Shown here in pieces: positions 1-12,388 of a DNA stretch of 64,000 nucleotides. Both the position numbers and the translations under genes were made by a program. This DNA is from Bradysia coprophila (Eukaryota > Arthropoda > Insecta > Diptera > Sciaridae), in assembly GCF_014529535.1 (NCBI RefSeq), contig NW_023503493.1:13424001-13488000 (forward strand), in the 5' to 3' direction. The notes under the pieces are model-generated. The model searched no databases, was not told the origin of the DNA, and worked only from the letters and a program-made list of their open reading frames with translations. Position 1 is the first letter of the stretch. Each line of letters begins with the position of its first letter.

Positions 1-725
1 TTTTCCCTATGTGCTTACTTGAATAATCAATAAATAATCAAAGTGAACTTTCTCATGCCTCACGACATCACATCTAGTGACGAAACTACCTCTTTTCGCA
101 AATTGTTGCATAAATTACTATTTCAATGTGTTAGTACGAAATTCAGATTATAGCACTACTTTCTATTACTTCTCAACGGGAAGTGATTTCATTAACACGT
201 CCCAACTTCCATCCGGATTTTTTTTTTCATTTATCATCACATAGACGTGCAGACCGGAAATAGAAACATAACATAGTGGGAGAAAATTGGACTACCCAAA
301 AGGAACCAAGAACACACAGAAAGGGTTACCACTTCTTCTTTAATTTTTGATAATCTTAACTAGTTTTTGGTCCAAGGTTGGGTAAGCTTCTGTACGCTAG
401 CAACGAAATTGTCAGTTGAAACTGACCTGAAGTAAACATTTCGGGTTCAGGTTCATTCAATTTCAATTCGAACCTGACCTAATTCAAAGCAAACTGACCT
501 GACCTGCTAGAGCTAGTTGGTAATATTTTTGAGGTTTTGTTGTATTGTATACATACGTTTGTTTTGATTATTTTCGGTTCAGTGAATCAGTTGATATTAA
601 ATTTAATTGCAAACAATTTTCCACATCGATGGACTCATGCAAAATGATCAACAATCCAAATATAAAGTTCTAGTATATAATATCTGCTATGATCACCTCT
701 AAATTAGTATATTTCTGACAACACG
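1..725. other. Intergenic DNA and probable promoter of the DUF1091 gene
   Basis: AT-rich sequence without a credible open frame. At about 445-490 there is a short imperfect inverted repeat around GGTTCAGGTT / AACCTGACCT. AT-rich TATA-like stretches at about 658-690 lie 40-65 bases before the ATG at 726 and are plausible core-promoter elements; no definite initiator was picked. Confidence 0.4.
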
Positions 726-1785
726 ATGAAATTATTAGCAAACATTGTGGCACTTCTGCTGCTCCTATTATTTATCAAATGTATAAATTCGAATCAGGTA
801 AGGCTTCTTTTTCGGGAGTAGGAAAGCTGATTTTGTGCAACGTCGTGCCTAAAGACTCATTGGATTTAAGTGGCAGATAAGTAAAGCAAGCTTTTCTCGA
901 ACGAATTTCCACTATCCCTACTTACTCTCTATCCTGTATCGTAATAAAAAATCATTTCGATACAAAGAAGGGTTGGAATGGGGTTTCTACGATAAAATGT
1001 TGTCTGTGCATTAACTAATAAATAAATTAATTAATTTTAAGTGGTACGGCATTTGGAACAAATTCTAATAAATATGTAACCCGTTGTCTCGTTGAACAAG
1101 CTAAATTTGTAGCATTAAAGTCCTCAGCAACGTGATGCCCAATATACTGAGTCCTTTCTTGATATTTTCAGTTTATTTCCGTTGTCCTTCAAAAGTGCTT
1201 AGGGACTAGCAGCAAAAAATATTGCAACGTTTCCAATCGGTGCCGGCCGCTAAATCGTACATCAAAACTGACCTCAATGGATTTTTTTTTTCGTCCAGGA
1301 CTGAAACTGGAAGCACCAATCTATGTAATTTCCCGTAACTACACTTTCGAATTTCTAAGAAGTTTTAATCAAATTTACAGATCGAAGTAATTGCGTACAA
1401 AAAGTATCGAACCGTATACCGTCCGAATATGGTCAAATTGAAGATAGAATTGTGTGCTCAACTGAACCACACGGACCATCCATTCTTTAAGAAAACTTGG
1501 AGATTAGAAATGAAAGGAAACATGTATGATCCGTGTCCGATTAGCGTACGAGTGAAAAAAAATTTATTAACATGTGTAACGAGCGATTTTTGAAGAAATG
1601 ATGACTTCTAGGGTCATCGATATCTCAAACCGTACATTTCCTCACACGAATACTTTCCATTGGTGCCAGTGGGTGAATGGAGAGTGGATTTTACTCTATC
1701 GAAAAATATAAACGATTCGGATGAGTTTCTTGCGTCATGGTCCGATTTTTATGAAATTAAACCTACGAGTGCTCTTGAATTCTGA
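726..1785 (+). CDS. Small secreted DUF1091-family protein (three exons)
   Basis: Predicted 136-residue secreted protein from three exons, 726-797, 1381-1545 and 1612-1785 (TGA stop), all joined in phase 0 at GT-AG introns of 583 and 66 nt. Exon 1 is almost exactly a signal peptide: Met-Lys, then a run of Leu/Ile/Val, ending near Cys19-Asn21. The remainder resembles the insect DUF1091 (DM8) domain: Cys49 followed by an N-glycosylation site at Asn53, a D-P-C-P-I segment around Cys76, and the characteristic P-L-V-P-V-G-E-W-R-V strand at 95-104. Function of the family is unknown; many members are secreted or expressed in sensory tissue. At 136 residues it is shorter than the usual 160-190, so an extra exon in the long first intron is possible. 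The gene has no single long ORF and would be missed by ORF-based calling. Confidence 0.7.
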
Positions 1786-2583
1786 TTTTTTTACATATAT
1801 TGTTCAAGGTGGTGGTTTCGAAAAATTTCTTTTATTGCATTGGCGTGAATACATCAACATTAAATGCTGTTTTTCGAAGTATTATACCCAACGTTATTCC
1901 CAGTAGTTAAGCACCTAGGTTAATTTTATTATGACCTCTAGGTTCATTATTACCCTAGAGGTCATAATCATCCAATTTTCAAGTATAAAAACTCAACCTG
2001 ACACACACAAGATTTGAACCGGAGAACTACCAAGCAGCATCAAATGTAATCTACTATTACATGCTTCATGTCTCGGAAACCGTATTTTTCATGTTTCAAG
2101 CACTTCTTTCAACGCTCTCAGCATGTAATAGTAGAATACATACTTGTGCGGAAAATCGTTGTTTTGAAGATGTGGAGTTTGTATGCTGAGCCGTATGCTG
2201 TAGTTCAGGGAAGAATATAAGACAAAAAATTTCTATCAAAAATTTTGATACGGACGGACGTGCTAGAGTGACTCATGTTGACTGCGATTTATATAGGTTG
2301 TAATCTATGTGCCTATTATTTTGCAGGTAACCGGATCGCGCTGTCCTACCAAACTCTGAAAATCTTCAATTTTTCTAGGTAAAATTGCTGCAGCAGAACT
2401 TTTTCGAACATATCGATACCGCTAAATGTGTACCTTATTGAGGCTAGTATTTGACCATAATTTAACATTTATCCGATTAAGTTGTAAGGAGAATATTGCC
2501 TATAAATACACTGTCGCCCCATACGGTGTCGAGGGTGTAGTCCATTTATTTCAGAGGTCAAAGGTGAAAGTAGGGCCTTCTTT

Positions 2584-2705
2584 TGAGAAATGATTTCAAG
2601 AAATTCGCAAAAATTCAAGAAAATCGAGAAAATTCAAGAAATTCGAGAAATTTCAAGAAATTTCAAGAAATTGAAGAATTTTCGAGAAATTCGAGAAATT
2701 AAAGA
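2584..2705. repeat. Low-complexity AAATTCRAGAA tract
   Basis: About a dozen degenerate copies of a 9-11-base unit like GAAATTCGAGAAATTTCAAG in a row. Similar tracts, in one orientation or the other, occur near 5310, 43560, 43910-44010, 61120 and 62190-62320, so this is a dispersed simple-repeat family and not a single accident. Confidence 0.6.
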
Positions 2706-2805
2706 AACCAGTTTGAGTGAAAACAGACAATGAACCTTACGGAGTAATAAATATTATTTATTGTAGTCTCTGAAATGGTTACAGCCAGAGGCAGTGAAAT
2801 GAATT

Positions 2806-2910
2806 GAATTTGCTTCAGCTGTTTTTCAGCTGATCCTCACATACAATCAAAACTATTTATACTAAAACGTATAGACAATTTTGATTGTGTAAATCAGCTG
2901 AAGCAAATTC
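2806..2910. repeat. 105-bp foldback (MITE-like)
   Basis: The left arm begins GAATTTGCTTCAGCTG and continues into ACATACAATCAAAA; the right arm is TTTTGATTGTGTAAATCAGC and ends CAGCTGAAGCAAATTC. A small insertion (TTTTTCAGCTG) lies in the left arm. A relative of the left arm is seen at about 47030-47075 inside the transporter intron, supporting a dispersed element. Confidence 0.65.
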
Positions 2911-3241
2911 ATTTGTGATTAACGGAATCGTGTTGGCAATACTGGAAGAATTTCTCTAATGATCATCAGCTCCAACTGTTACAGCAAAAGTTTTAAAATC
3001 TGGACGGATTATTTTGGAGCGTTCCAGATATAGTTTCCATTTTATGGAGCGGCATCACAACTATGGATACTGAATTGTATCCCACCCCACACACATTAGG
3101 TTAAGGGCCGATAGAAAATTTGAAATAAAAAAAATAATATAATTTATCTGCCTAGAACCTCGACACCCATAATATGTTACAACTAGTTTATGGTTTGCCC
3201 TCTAGGGCAAATTTGTTTATCTCGATATATCCGTTCTCCTC

Positions 3242-3368
3242 TGCATATAATAGTACAATAAGGCACAGGTGAATATACCCAGCATTAATACTCTTCTGTA
3301 TATTACACAAACACGAGTGTAACGAAGAGCGTGGTATATTCTCTGGTACCTTATAATGTTTTATTGCA
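3242..3368. repeat. Foldback with GC-rich centre
   Basis: Imperfect inverted repeat: TGCATATAATAGTACAATAA ... at left pairs with ... TTATAATGTTTTATTGCA at right, and GAATATACC pairs with GGTATATTC. The centre contains CGAGTGTAACGAAGAGCGTG. The following 3369-3440 segment resembles sequence at 1810-1890 (both contain a stretch like CATTAAATGCTGTTTTTCG), so this belongs to a dispersed family. Confidence 0.55.
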
Positions 3369-4074
3369 TTGCGGTCTATATATCGACATTAAACACTGTT
3401 TTTCGGAGTATTATACCAAACATTATTTCACTCAATTATTCCATTGATATGACGTCATTATCATGCCTGCACGTTAGTAAGCAGGCGTGACGCAAGTCCA
3501 CACTACAAAAAATGTAAAAAAAAAATTTTAGGGACTAAGGAACATATATACAGCAACTTTTTGACTCTTCCCCCTTCCAACGACTCCTAAAGTATGATAA
3601 TCGTATTCTGGGCGTCAATACGAGTTCAACGAGTTATCGCACGTCTCATAGGGTTCAAAATTGGCCGAGATATTGCATTTCAAAATCTACATTTTTGTAT
3701 GGGAAAGGTCAGATTTGACCCATTCTGAAATAATGAATTTTACCAACCTTTGTTTGTTTGTGGAATCTATCTCGAGAACGGCTCCTACGAATTTGCTGAA
3801 ATTTGGGGAGTAGTTTCATGGCATATGATTCTAAGACTTTTGACAGAAAAAAATGTGGGTCGACATGATCTCGTTTAGGAGCTAGGGCTTTAGGAAGTTC
3901 CCATACAAGCCACATATATTTACATGTAAAATGAACGTTTTAGGTGTGTGTGTAAGTATTTGTATGTGTTTCTCGATATGTTATCTTATGATATGCTGTT
4001 TGGAGATGAAATTGGAATATTTTTTACTTGCCGTATGTGCAAAAATTTGGTCACTATCAGTTTTTAGATTTATC

Positions 4075-4470
4075 TCAGGAACTATGGCAGATGGAACGTT
4101 CGTTTCTTCGGCAAAGTCTCAGAGTTTTGGGAGTAGAATATGGGCGAAAAGACCAAAACTGGAAAAGTGTTTCAATTTTATGTTTTTGGACTTTTTTCGA
4201 AATGTATGGCAGATGGAGAATTGGTGTCTTCGGCAAAGTCTTAGAGTTTTGGGAGTAGAATAAGGGCGAAATGACCAAAAGTGGAAAAGTGTTTCAATTT
4301 TATGTTTTTGGACTTTTTTCGAAATGTACGGCAGATGGAGAATTGTTGTCTTCGACAAAGTCTCAGAGTTTTGGGAGTAAAATACAAGCGAAATGACCAA
4401 AACTGGAAAAGTGTTTCAATTTTGAGGTTGGTGTCTTCGACAAAGTCTCAGTGTTTTAGAAGCAGAAAAC
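4075..4470. repeat. 122-bp tandem repeat, about 3.3 copies
   Basis: Units begin GCAGATGGA at 4087, 4209 and 4331, exactly 122 bases apart, with a truncated fourth unit from about 4432. Unit landmarks are CTTCGGCAAAGTCTCAGAG, GAGTTTTGGGAGTAGAATA and AAAAGTGTTTCAATTTT. Neighbouring units differ at only a few positions, suggesting recent expansion. Open frames of 60-110 codons run through it on both strands but follow the repeat unit. Confidence 0.85.
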
Positions 4471-5612
4471 AGTGACAAATATGAAAATTGTCGGATAGTT
4501 GGATTTTCCTGTTTCAAATGTGGTTTTGGTATTATCTTTTGTGTTACGGGACATTAAAACTGCTTTCTTCGTCTCTAAATAAAAACTTTTGATATGTTAT
4601 AACTTGCGCTTTAACCTTAAAACTTACAAAAGTACTGATATCAGACAAAAACCTCTTAAAGGAGGAAGGGTGACGCAAGTCCTTTACTTACAAAAGTATT
4701 GATATCAGAAAGGGTGACGTTAAACGCAAAAATTTAACTTTAACACCAATTCTTTATATTAAAAAAATTGCGTCACAAATGGCAGATCATCATGTGCTGT
4801 TGCACTTTGACAAAATACCATCTTGTCGTTGATTTTTAGTTGTTTTCTTCTTTGGATGATATGAACTGTTGTAGCGCTTATACAAAATGCGAAAAGTTCC
4901 CGAGGAAGTTCAAACAGGACACTTTTTGTTGCATTTGACTGTGTGAAGAGCGTAATGTTGGCAGTGGAATCGTGGAATTATCAATGAGATTCCGACGATT
5001 TGTCGACAAATTCACTTCCAAACGATTCCAATAATGTTCCAACCAGTTATAGTTATTTTACTAACTTATGCTAAAATGGGGGAATCGAATTCGATGAAAT
5101 AGCGCTTTAGCATAAGTTAGGAACAACATTTTTCCTAAACGACGTCGGAAATAAGCGATTAAGTCGCGACATTTCAACACTAGTTAGGAAGAAAATATTA
5201 GCGTTTTGAGTGTAATTTTCGAAGTTTTTTACCTTCTCATTACAAGCCAATCACGTTGAAAGCAATTTACATTATAAATATTCATCCCGTAAACTTCATA
5301 TAAAAAATCGAGAAATTTAAAGAAATTTTAAGAAAATCGAGAGTCTTCTATAACTTACTCAGTCTGGAACAAGTTTTCGAACGAGATATAACTCATAAAG
5401 ATCCCTTGGTTTCGAATTTCATATAAAGATGGTCGAAGTTTTCGCAAAACGACTCTTAGAGAGAGACACGCAACTATTTCCAAATGCGTCTATTTCGAGA
5501 ATTCAGTTTTGGAGAGAAAATAATTTCTCGCAGGTCAGTTTGCTGTCAGTATATTTAATCCAAAAAAATGTACAAACAACTTAACAGTAAAGCTACAACA
5601 GATACAGTAGAC

Positions 5613-8600
5613 TCAACTCATTTGTATATTCAATCGTTTGGTCAGTTGCCGCTGCTTGTGCTTTTTCTCCTTAATCTTTTTGGTTTTCGTTGCATCCCGG
5701 AACAATTCGACACCTTCTTTAGCTTCAATGTCACGTTTCAGCAGTTGGAGTCCATGATAATTCAGTCCAATCATGTCCCGCAGCTCAATCACATTGGCCT
5801 GCAATGTTGTGATGATTTTCTGTGTTATAGGCAGCAATGTTTGATTGGCTACAATCGGCCTTTGGTGAATTCGGAACAGAAACAAAACTATTTTGGACAA
5901 GAGTTCCGTTTGATCGGGTCGCTGTTCTATTAGTTCGGGCATTTTTGACAAAATTTTGCACACACTCTCGAACGGCAACAGTAGCATCGATTCTTCTAAA
6001 TCACTTGCTCGCACCAGCGTTAAAGTTTTTATCAAATAGTCGATTGTGTTGGTCGTACCATATGCTTTCATCAACGGCGGTGGATCTGTACTGTCTCCCG
6101 AATCGAATTCTTCACTAACTTCCAGACATTCCAAAATCGATTCAGTGGCACGCTCCGCACCAACGGTTTTCTTCGACGGAAGTTTCAAATTCGGGAGGCC
6201 GGGAACGGTTGTATCTTCACCGGTGGCTAATGTACGATTTTCGATTTCCTCTCGTTCATCTTCTTGGACGTCACGCAGAACAATCATCTCATCGGTTCGT
6301 TCAAACAGCCGTATGACTCGATCTGAACCGCATGTCACGAGATTGTGACCACTCGAATCCACAGCTAAATGGTACGCCTCTCCAATATGACCGGGAAGCG
6401 TGATTATTTTCTCGAAAATATCGCCGTCCCACTGTTTGATTTTGCCATCTTTCCCGCATGTCCAGAACATGTGAGTGTTTGGAATGAACTGCAACGCCAT
6501 TACGGAATCATCGTGAGCGAATAACGATCGATGACAATCACCGAAATCCATGCCCCAGATTTTCACATTACGATCAGCCGAGCCCGTAGCAATTATGGAT
6601 GAGTCAGATGAAATGTCCAGACAGAGAACGGGTAACTTGTGACCGTACAACGACAAGTAGAACTTGAACGAATCGAGGAAGAATATTTTGACCGTCGAAT
6701 CCAGTAGACCAACGGCGATGAATTTGTTGTTCGGTGAAATTTTCACGCACAGCACAGTCTCCTCAAGTTTCAGCGTATTTTTGTGTAACAGCGATAGTAC
6801 GTTGCTTTTGTCGCCTGTTGACTCGTCTTCGACCAATTCAAATGACCACACTTTAACTGTCGCATCGCCTCCGCCAGTCACACAACCTTTAGAGTCTGGT
6901 GTTAGACATATCGACCACAATTCGCTTGTGTGCGCTGGAATCTCTTCCAGTATGTCACCGGTAATGATGTCTACGATCAGCAAGAAACCAGTTTTCAATC
7001 CCAGCAAAACATGACGATCGTCCGGTACGAAACAACTACACAAAACGTATCCATTATGTTCGATCGTTCGAATGCAGGCCAATGTTTGTCGATTCCAAAC
7101 TTTCAACGAATCTCCGCTTGCCGACGCAATCGTCATGCCATCTGAACTGAACGACAATGATCGCACTTCCGATTGATGGCCATGATGGGTTAGTGATTTC
7201 AGCAACATGGCTTCGGCCTTCTTTTCCATTATGTTCAGGGAAAACATCTTCATCGAATTGTTTGCGTGCGTGGACACGACCCGAAGTTCATTCTTCACTC
7301 CCATCAACAGATCAATTGATTTCACTTTGCACTGAGTCTTGATGCCAGCGAGTCGTTTCACCTCATCGGTCAATGACAGTCCCGATAGATTTGACTTGTT
7401 CTCAACCGACAACTTTTTCAGTCGTTTCGTTAGCCGGGCAGTTGCTTCGTCGTCGGTGCAAAAATAGAACAGCTCGATCATATCATCCGTACCATGGCAA
7501 CCAATCACTCGACCAGTGGGATCTGCCACTAAATTTACAGTTCGACCTCGGCCGGCTCGTTGAATCGTACCGACTAGTTTGCATTTCAGCGGACTATTGT
7601 CCGTGTCCTCGTCATTGTCTCTGTTCTCTTCGGTGGCCTTTTCATTTTCGCTGATCTTATAAATGTTCAACGCACTGTCACCGGAACCAGTCACCAGATA
7701 TTGACTGTCTCGTACCAATGACAGAGCCCACACATCCGATCGGTGATCCACAATGGTCATGAAGCAATACTGTGTCTCAATATCCCAAAATTTGATTTGT
7801 GTGTCCTTCGAACTGGTTATGACCACATCGTTCATTGGTTCATAGAAGCAGGCATCGGTTACCGGTGCTGTGTGGCCGGTTAATCGACATTTTCCCAATT
7901 GGTCGACAACATCATACACAACGATATCGTTGTCATTACCGCCCGACAACAGTAACATTCCCAATTTATCGTATCGTAGCACGTTGACGGCATTGCGATG
8001 GCCGGTGAATAAACAGATCGAATTTCGATTCAACAAATTGAATATCTCAATGCTGCCATTCGAATAGCCAACGGCGATGTGTAATTTATCGGGACTCGGC
8101 CGCAATGTGACCTAAAATGTACAAAAAAATGTCCAAAATTAATGGATCCCAATTACACGTTCTATTAATTTAGATTAATTTCGGTATTTTACATTAAAAA
8201 AAACTTTAAAACACGCGCTTTCATGTTTGTGATGTAAAATTTTGATCACTTTTACCAAACCTCACGAAATAAATGGACAAAATGTTCAAACGCAATAATA
8301 ATGGGTTTCTATAATTAATTAACAAATTTGAGATCATAAGAATTGTTGCGCGTGTCTTAAAGTTTAATTTAGAATTAAATCCGAATTAAATTGCTTTTAA
8401 TTAAGCGACTAGTTAAGATTTCGATCAGATTCGACCTGATACCGCCCAGAATCGGTAGATTTGTTTACTTTTTGGTTCTTTGCATGTTGAACAGATTGTC
8501 GGAGAAAATTTTGGTTGTTTTTTTTTTCACTTACCACTGACCCGCTACGATTTCTGGTAGTTTCTATTAATGTTGTGACCTCGTTCTTTTCGTGATCTAT

Positions 8601-8843
8601 TTCGATGGTCTTCTCTCCGAGGCTAGAAACGTGGATGCTGGCGATTAGGAGAAAATCTCAGAAAGAAAAAAAATGAAAATTTTACCGAACATCCCAGACG
8701 TATGTATTTTCCGCCGCTCCGACTGCAACATACCGACCATCGGTTTTATTCACATTGACGAAAACAACATTGGAACGACCACTGGCAATAATGTTAAATT
8801 TTCCGGCTGCACGATGTGCTAAATATTGTTTTGTTAAGCCCAT
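5613..8843 (-). CDS. WDR3: WD-repeat protein 3 (Utp12/Dip2), small-subunit processome
   Basis: Predicted 914-residue nucleolar protein of the U3 snoRNP/small-subunit processome (UTP-B module) needed for 18S rRNA maturation. Exons on the minus strand: 8843-8686, 8622-8535 and 8111-5613. Recognition is strong: the N-terminus M-G-L-T-K-Q-Y-L and the G-R-Y-V-A-V-G ... W-D-V-R-L-G-E-K region match WDR3; tandem WD40 blades fill the first two thirds, including the very conserved stretch Y-G-H-K-L-P-V-L ... G-S-A-D-R-N-V-K-I-W-G followed by S-L-F-A-H-D-D-S-V-M; the C-terminal Utp12 helical domain carries L-E-E-S-M-L-L-L-P-F; the tail is Lys/Arg rich. Length agrees with animal WDR3 (about 940). Exon 2 has a strong donor at 8534 (GTAAGT) that adds 15 residues before the conserved V-T-L-R-P-S-P-D; an internal weak site at 8579 would remove them in frame. 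Large antisense frames opposite exon 3 are shadows. Confidence 0.93.
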
Positions 8844-9244
8844 GCCTGTTCGCAGTTCTGTGATTAAACTGAAATTGCAAGAGTAAACATAACCTTTTAG
8901 CTAACAAGATCGATTGAGTTGAATCAATTGTATTGATCGCAGCTGAAATTGTATGTCTAGTACAGAACTACGATTACGTCACCAGTAATTACCTGAATGA
9001 TTTTCGATATCAAATTAATTTACGCGAAATATTCTCCTTTGAAGCAAAACACAGAACGTTTTGTTGTGATTTTTCACGTGTGTACATGGATTCTTGTCTC
9101 TTTTGACATTAATGCTGACAGTTGTGATGAATTCGTTCACATAACTTTCAGCTCACTTCATAACGTACACTGCCAATGTCGATTTCGAACTCGAATTTTT
9201 TCTGAATTCTACTTTCGATTCAGCATAGGCTATGAAATTGGGGG

Positions 9245-9498
9245 TGTCACTCGGTTCCAAGGCTGTAAACTTTGGGGAGGTCACGCAGACCGCCATTTTA
9301 TTAGATACGCGGGAACACACCACGTCTGATGATTTTACATACAAAAAAAAATCACCACATCATCACGGCGATGACAATCATCACAGTAGGTGAATTTTTG
9401 TATGAAATCCGCCATGCTATCATCAAGTGTGGTGTGTCACCCGCGTATCTGTATCTGCGTGACCTTCCCAAAGTTTACAGCCTTGACTCGGTTCGCCA
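9245..9498. repeat. 250-bp imperfect foldback
   Basis: The left arm TGTCACTCGGTTCCAAGGCT and GTAAACTTTGGGGAGGTCAC is answered at right by GTGACCTTCCCAAAGTTTAC and CAGCCTTGACTCGG. The centre has several CACCACATCATCACGG-type triplets. The segment AAACTTTGGGGAGGTCACG recurs at 40866-40884, so it is a dispersed element. Confidence 0.65.
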
Positions 9499-11323
9499 AT
9501 GTATTATTATTCAATGAACGTCAACACAAGGTATGGTCTCATAAGAGGTGAGTTTGTTTATATGAAATCGCTATGTCCTCTGGTTTGTATGAACAGACCA
9601 AACCTGGTTTATACTTCCATTGTTATTATTTGGGGGAACACACTACTCTTGATTGTCTTTTGATGATTTTACACAAAAAACCTCACCACAAATCAAGACG
9701 TCTCTGAGTTGATCACATAGAATTACATTCGAGAGGTGGTATGGTGGCGCTTATGCTAATTGGAAATCAAAAATTGTATGGTCAATCACACATGGTTAAA
9801 AATTAGAGTGTCAACATGACATCTCTCGAGTCTAACTCAAAAGATGATCACGAAGACGATTACAGCACAAATTTTAATAACCTCCCGTCATAGAAGAGAA
9901 CATTTTGTATACTAAAAATTGTACGCGGAAAACCACACCAAACTTTGCTGATGACTTTGTGAGTGTGTTACACTTTGGTATTTAGCATCGTTCTTGCCGA
10001 TCGACCATACCTGTTCTAGACTTTCATTGATTCAAATGTCAAAAATCATCCACAGAGAACCTAACCTGAAAATATGTTCGTTCTCCTATGAAAATGAACC
10101 CCAAATGTTTCAATGTTTGAGTGTTTTTATGATACTAGGTCCCACCTTTTGGGCGGGTCAGGTCCCTTGACTGACACTTTTCTAAATGTATTTTTGACGT
10201 ATTCATGAAAACTTGTCACATTTAATACATAATATATTTACTATATTAATGACAGTAAAATTTGTCAAATTTTTTTTCTTGGAAATCCTCGAGGGTAAGG
10301 TGGAATTATTTTTGACCACTTTTTGTGCTCTCAATCTTCAATTTTCAAGATTTTCAATCAACCTCAAATCATAAATAAAATATGACTCGTGTAGATTACG
10401 ACCCTCGCTTCGCTCTGGCCGTAAACTTCCCACTCGTATGAGCTGTCTATTATTCTGTCTGATTGCCTTTTTGTTACATCAGAGTAGATGCGAAGCTTGT
10501 TTTGTGAATGTGGAACGAGCACTTTTTCACAAAATAAAAAAGTGCGATAGATGTTCTTCTCTCACACTTTTGCGTAAAAAAAGGAAGTTCCCCGGTACTT
10601 AATATACCTTCACATGGTGACATGGTAATAAATGAACTTAATTAGTTTTTGGTTCATCGTTAAAAATAACTCAGTTTACCAATATTTTCGGTAAATTGGT
10701 ACCACTCTATAATGGTAAAGGGAGTAAAAATATTTGTAAAAGGAAAAATTTATTGGTAGACCGAGGAAAAATAATCCCTCGATTTCCCATTCACAAAACC
10801 TTCAATCGTGAATAAAATATCACGACTCGTGTGAGTTACGGCCCTCGCTTCGCTCTGGCCGCAAACTTCACACTCGTAAAATTTTTACAATATTCTCTTT
10901 GATTCATTTAATTCCATGTATTTTAAAACAAGGCATCAGAACAGTCGGAGCGTTTGCTACGACTGAGCCCCGTACGACCCGTAAACCTATTTAGCCCGAA
11001 ACCATTATACGTCCATAGCCCTAATAAGCCCGTAACCCTTATTCGTCCGATATCAAAATGCTTCCGTAACCTTATTGCGTACTTGACATCATTGTCTATT
11101 TTTGCAAATTGTAAACTGTAAGCGTTCATCTTTAAAATTGCGCTTAGCGCAATTACAAAAGCCCGTACGAAGTACTTCTCAAGTATAAAACAAAAGTTTA
11201 CGATGTAATTTTAGGAATCCGAATTTACAACTTTTTTTTATCAATTTTCTTTCGGTATTGAATTATCTGTCAAACGAAACAAAAAGTAGCAAAATCTGAT
11301 GAAATATACTCGATTTATGTGCA

Positions 11324-12072
11324 AAAAACACTTAGGGCCGAGCAGCGGCCTTAGTTCAAGGGCCCAAATTTGAAACTTTTTTCGCCACGTTCTTTTCGGT
11401 ATTCAATTACCTTCCATAGAAAACTAAATCTAGCAAAATCGGATGAGATTTACTCGATTTATGTGCAAAAAACACTTAGGGCCGAGTAGCGGCCTTAGTC
11501 CAAGGGCCCAAATTTGAAACTTTTTTTGCCATCATTCTATTCGGCATTCAATTATCTCTCAAATGAAACAAAAACTAGCAAAATCGGATGAGATTTATTC
11601 GATTTATGTGCAAAAACTACTTGGGGCCGAGTAGCGGCCTTAGTCCAAGGGCCCAAATTTGAAACTTTTTTCGCAACGTTCTTTTCGGTATTCAATTACC
11701 TTTCATAAAAAACTAAATCTAGCAAAATCGGATGAGATTTACTCGATTTATGTGCAAAAAACCCTTAGGGCCGAGTAGCGGCCTTAGTCCAAGGACCCAA
11801 ATTTGAAACTTTTTTTGCCATCATTCTATTCGGCATTCAATTATCTCTCAAATGAAACAAAAACTAGCAAAATCGGATGAGATTTATTCGATTTATGTGC
11901 AAAAACGACTTAGGGCCGAGTAGCGACCTTAGTCCAAGGGCCCGAATTTGAAACTTTTTTCCCCACGTTCTTTTCGGTATTCAATTACCTTTCATAAAAA
12001 ACTAAATCTAGCAAAATCGGATGAGATTTACTCGATTTATGTGCAAAAAACACTTAGGGCCGAGTAACGACC
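11324..12072 (-). repeat. 144-bp tandem array, about five copies
   Basis: Units contain CTTAGGGCCGAGTAGCGGCC, AAGGGCCCAAATTTGAAAC and GCAAAATCGGATGAGATTTA, spaced about 144 bases. Two unit subtypes alternate: one with TCTTTTCGGTATTCAATTAC, the other with TCTATTCGGCATTCAATTAT. That alternation suggests expansion as 288-bp dimers. Confidence 0.8.
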
Positions 12073-12356
12073 TATGAGCCATCCCAACAAGCCCACATTG
12101 CATCTTACCCAAAAACAATGTTCAGCAACTTTGTTCTACTCGTCAATACCTTTCATTTGATATATCACAAGCAGGTATTGCGTGCGTATTTCGGTAGATA
12201 TAGGCGAAAGACTGAAAAACACCTATAGGGCCCTAGCTCTGGAAGGGCCGGCCCTACCATGCCCATTTTCGAACTTGACCTTACTTTTGTCGATACCAAT
12301 CGGGGAAAAAAAGAATTTTAAAAAAAGGTTGTGATTTACTCTAGCTAGAGGGGTCA

Positions 12357-12388
12357 CGGACGGACGGACGGACGGACGGACGGACGGA
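12357..12388. repeat. GGAC tetranucleotide microsatellite
   Basis: An uninterrupted run of about eight GGAC/CGGA units inside element copy 1. It mirrors the GTCC run of copy 2. Confidence 0.9.

Larger units (their letters stand above)
1786..5560. other. Intergenic region with low-complexity and foldback repeats
   Basis: No supported gene. It holds an A-rich low-complexity tract (2584-2705), foldbacks at 2806-2910 and 3242-3368, a 122-bp tandem array (4075-4470) and another short GAGAAATTTAAAGAAATT-like tract near 5308-5342. Short open frames across the tandem array on both strands are products of the repeat. Confidence 0.6.

Noticed and set aside
3931-4475. Overlapping 64-110-codon frames on both strands
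   Set aside because: All are produced by the 122-bp tandem repeat, whose length keeps the frames partly open; no protein features.
5613-8105. Several 60-120-codon plus-strand frames opposite WDR3
   Set aside because: Shadows of a conserved WD40 coding exon.
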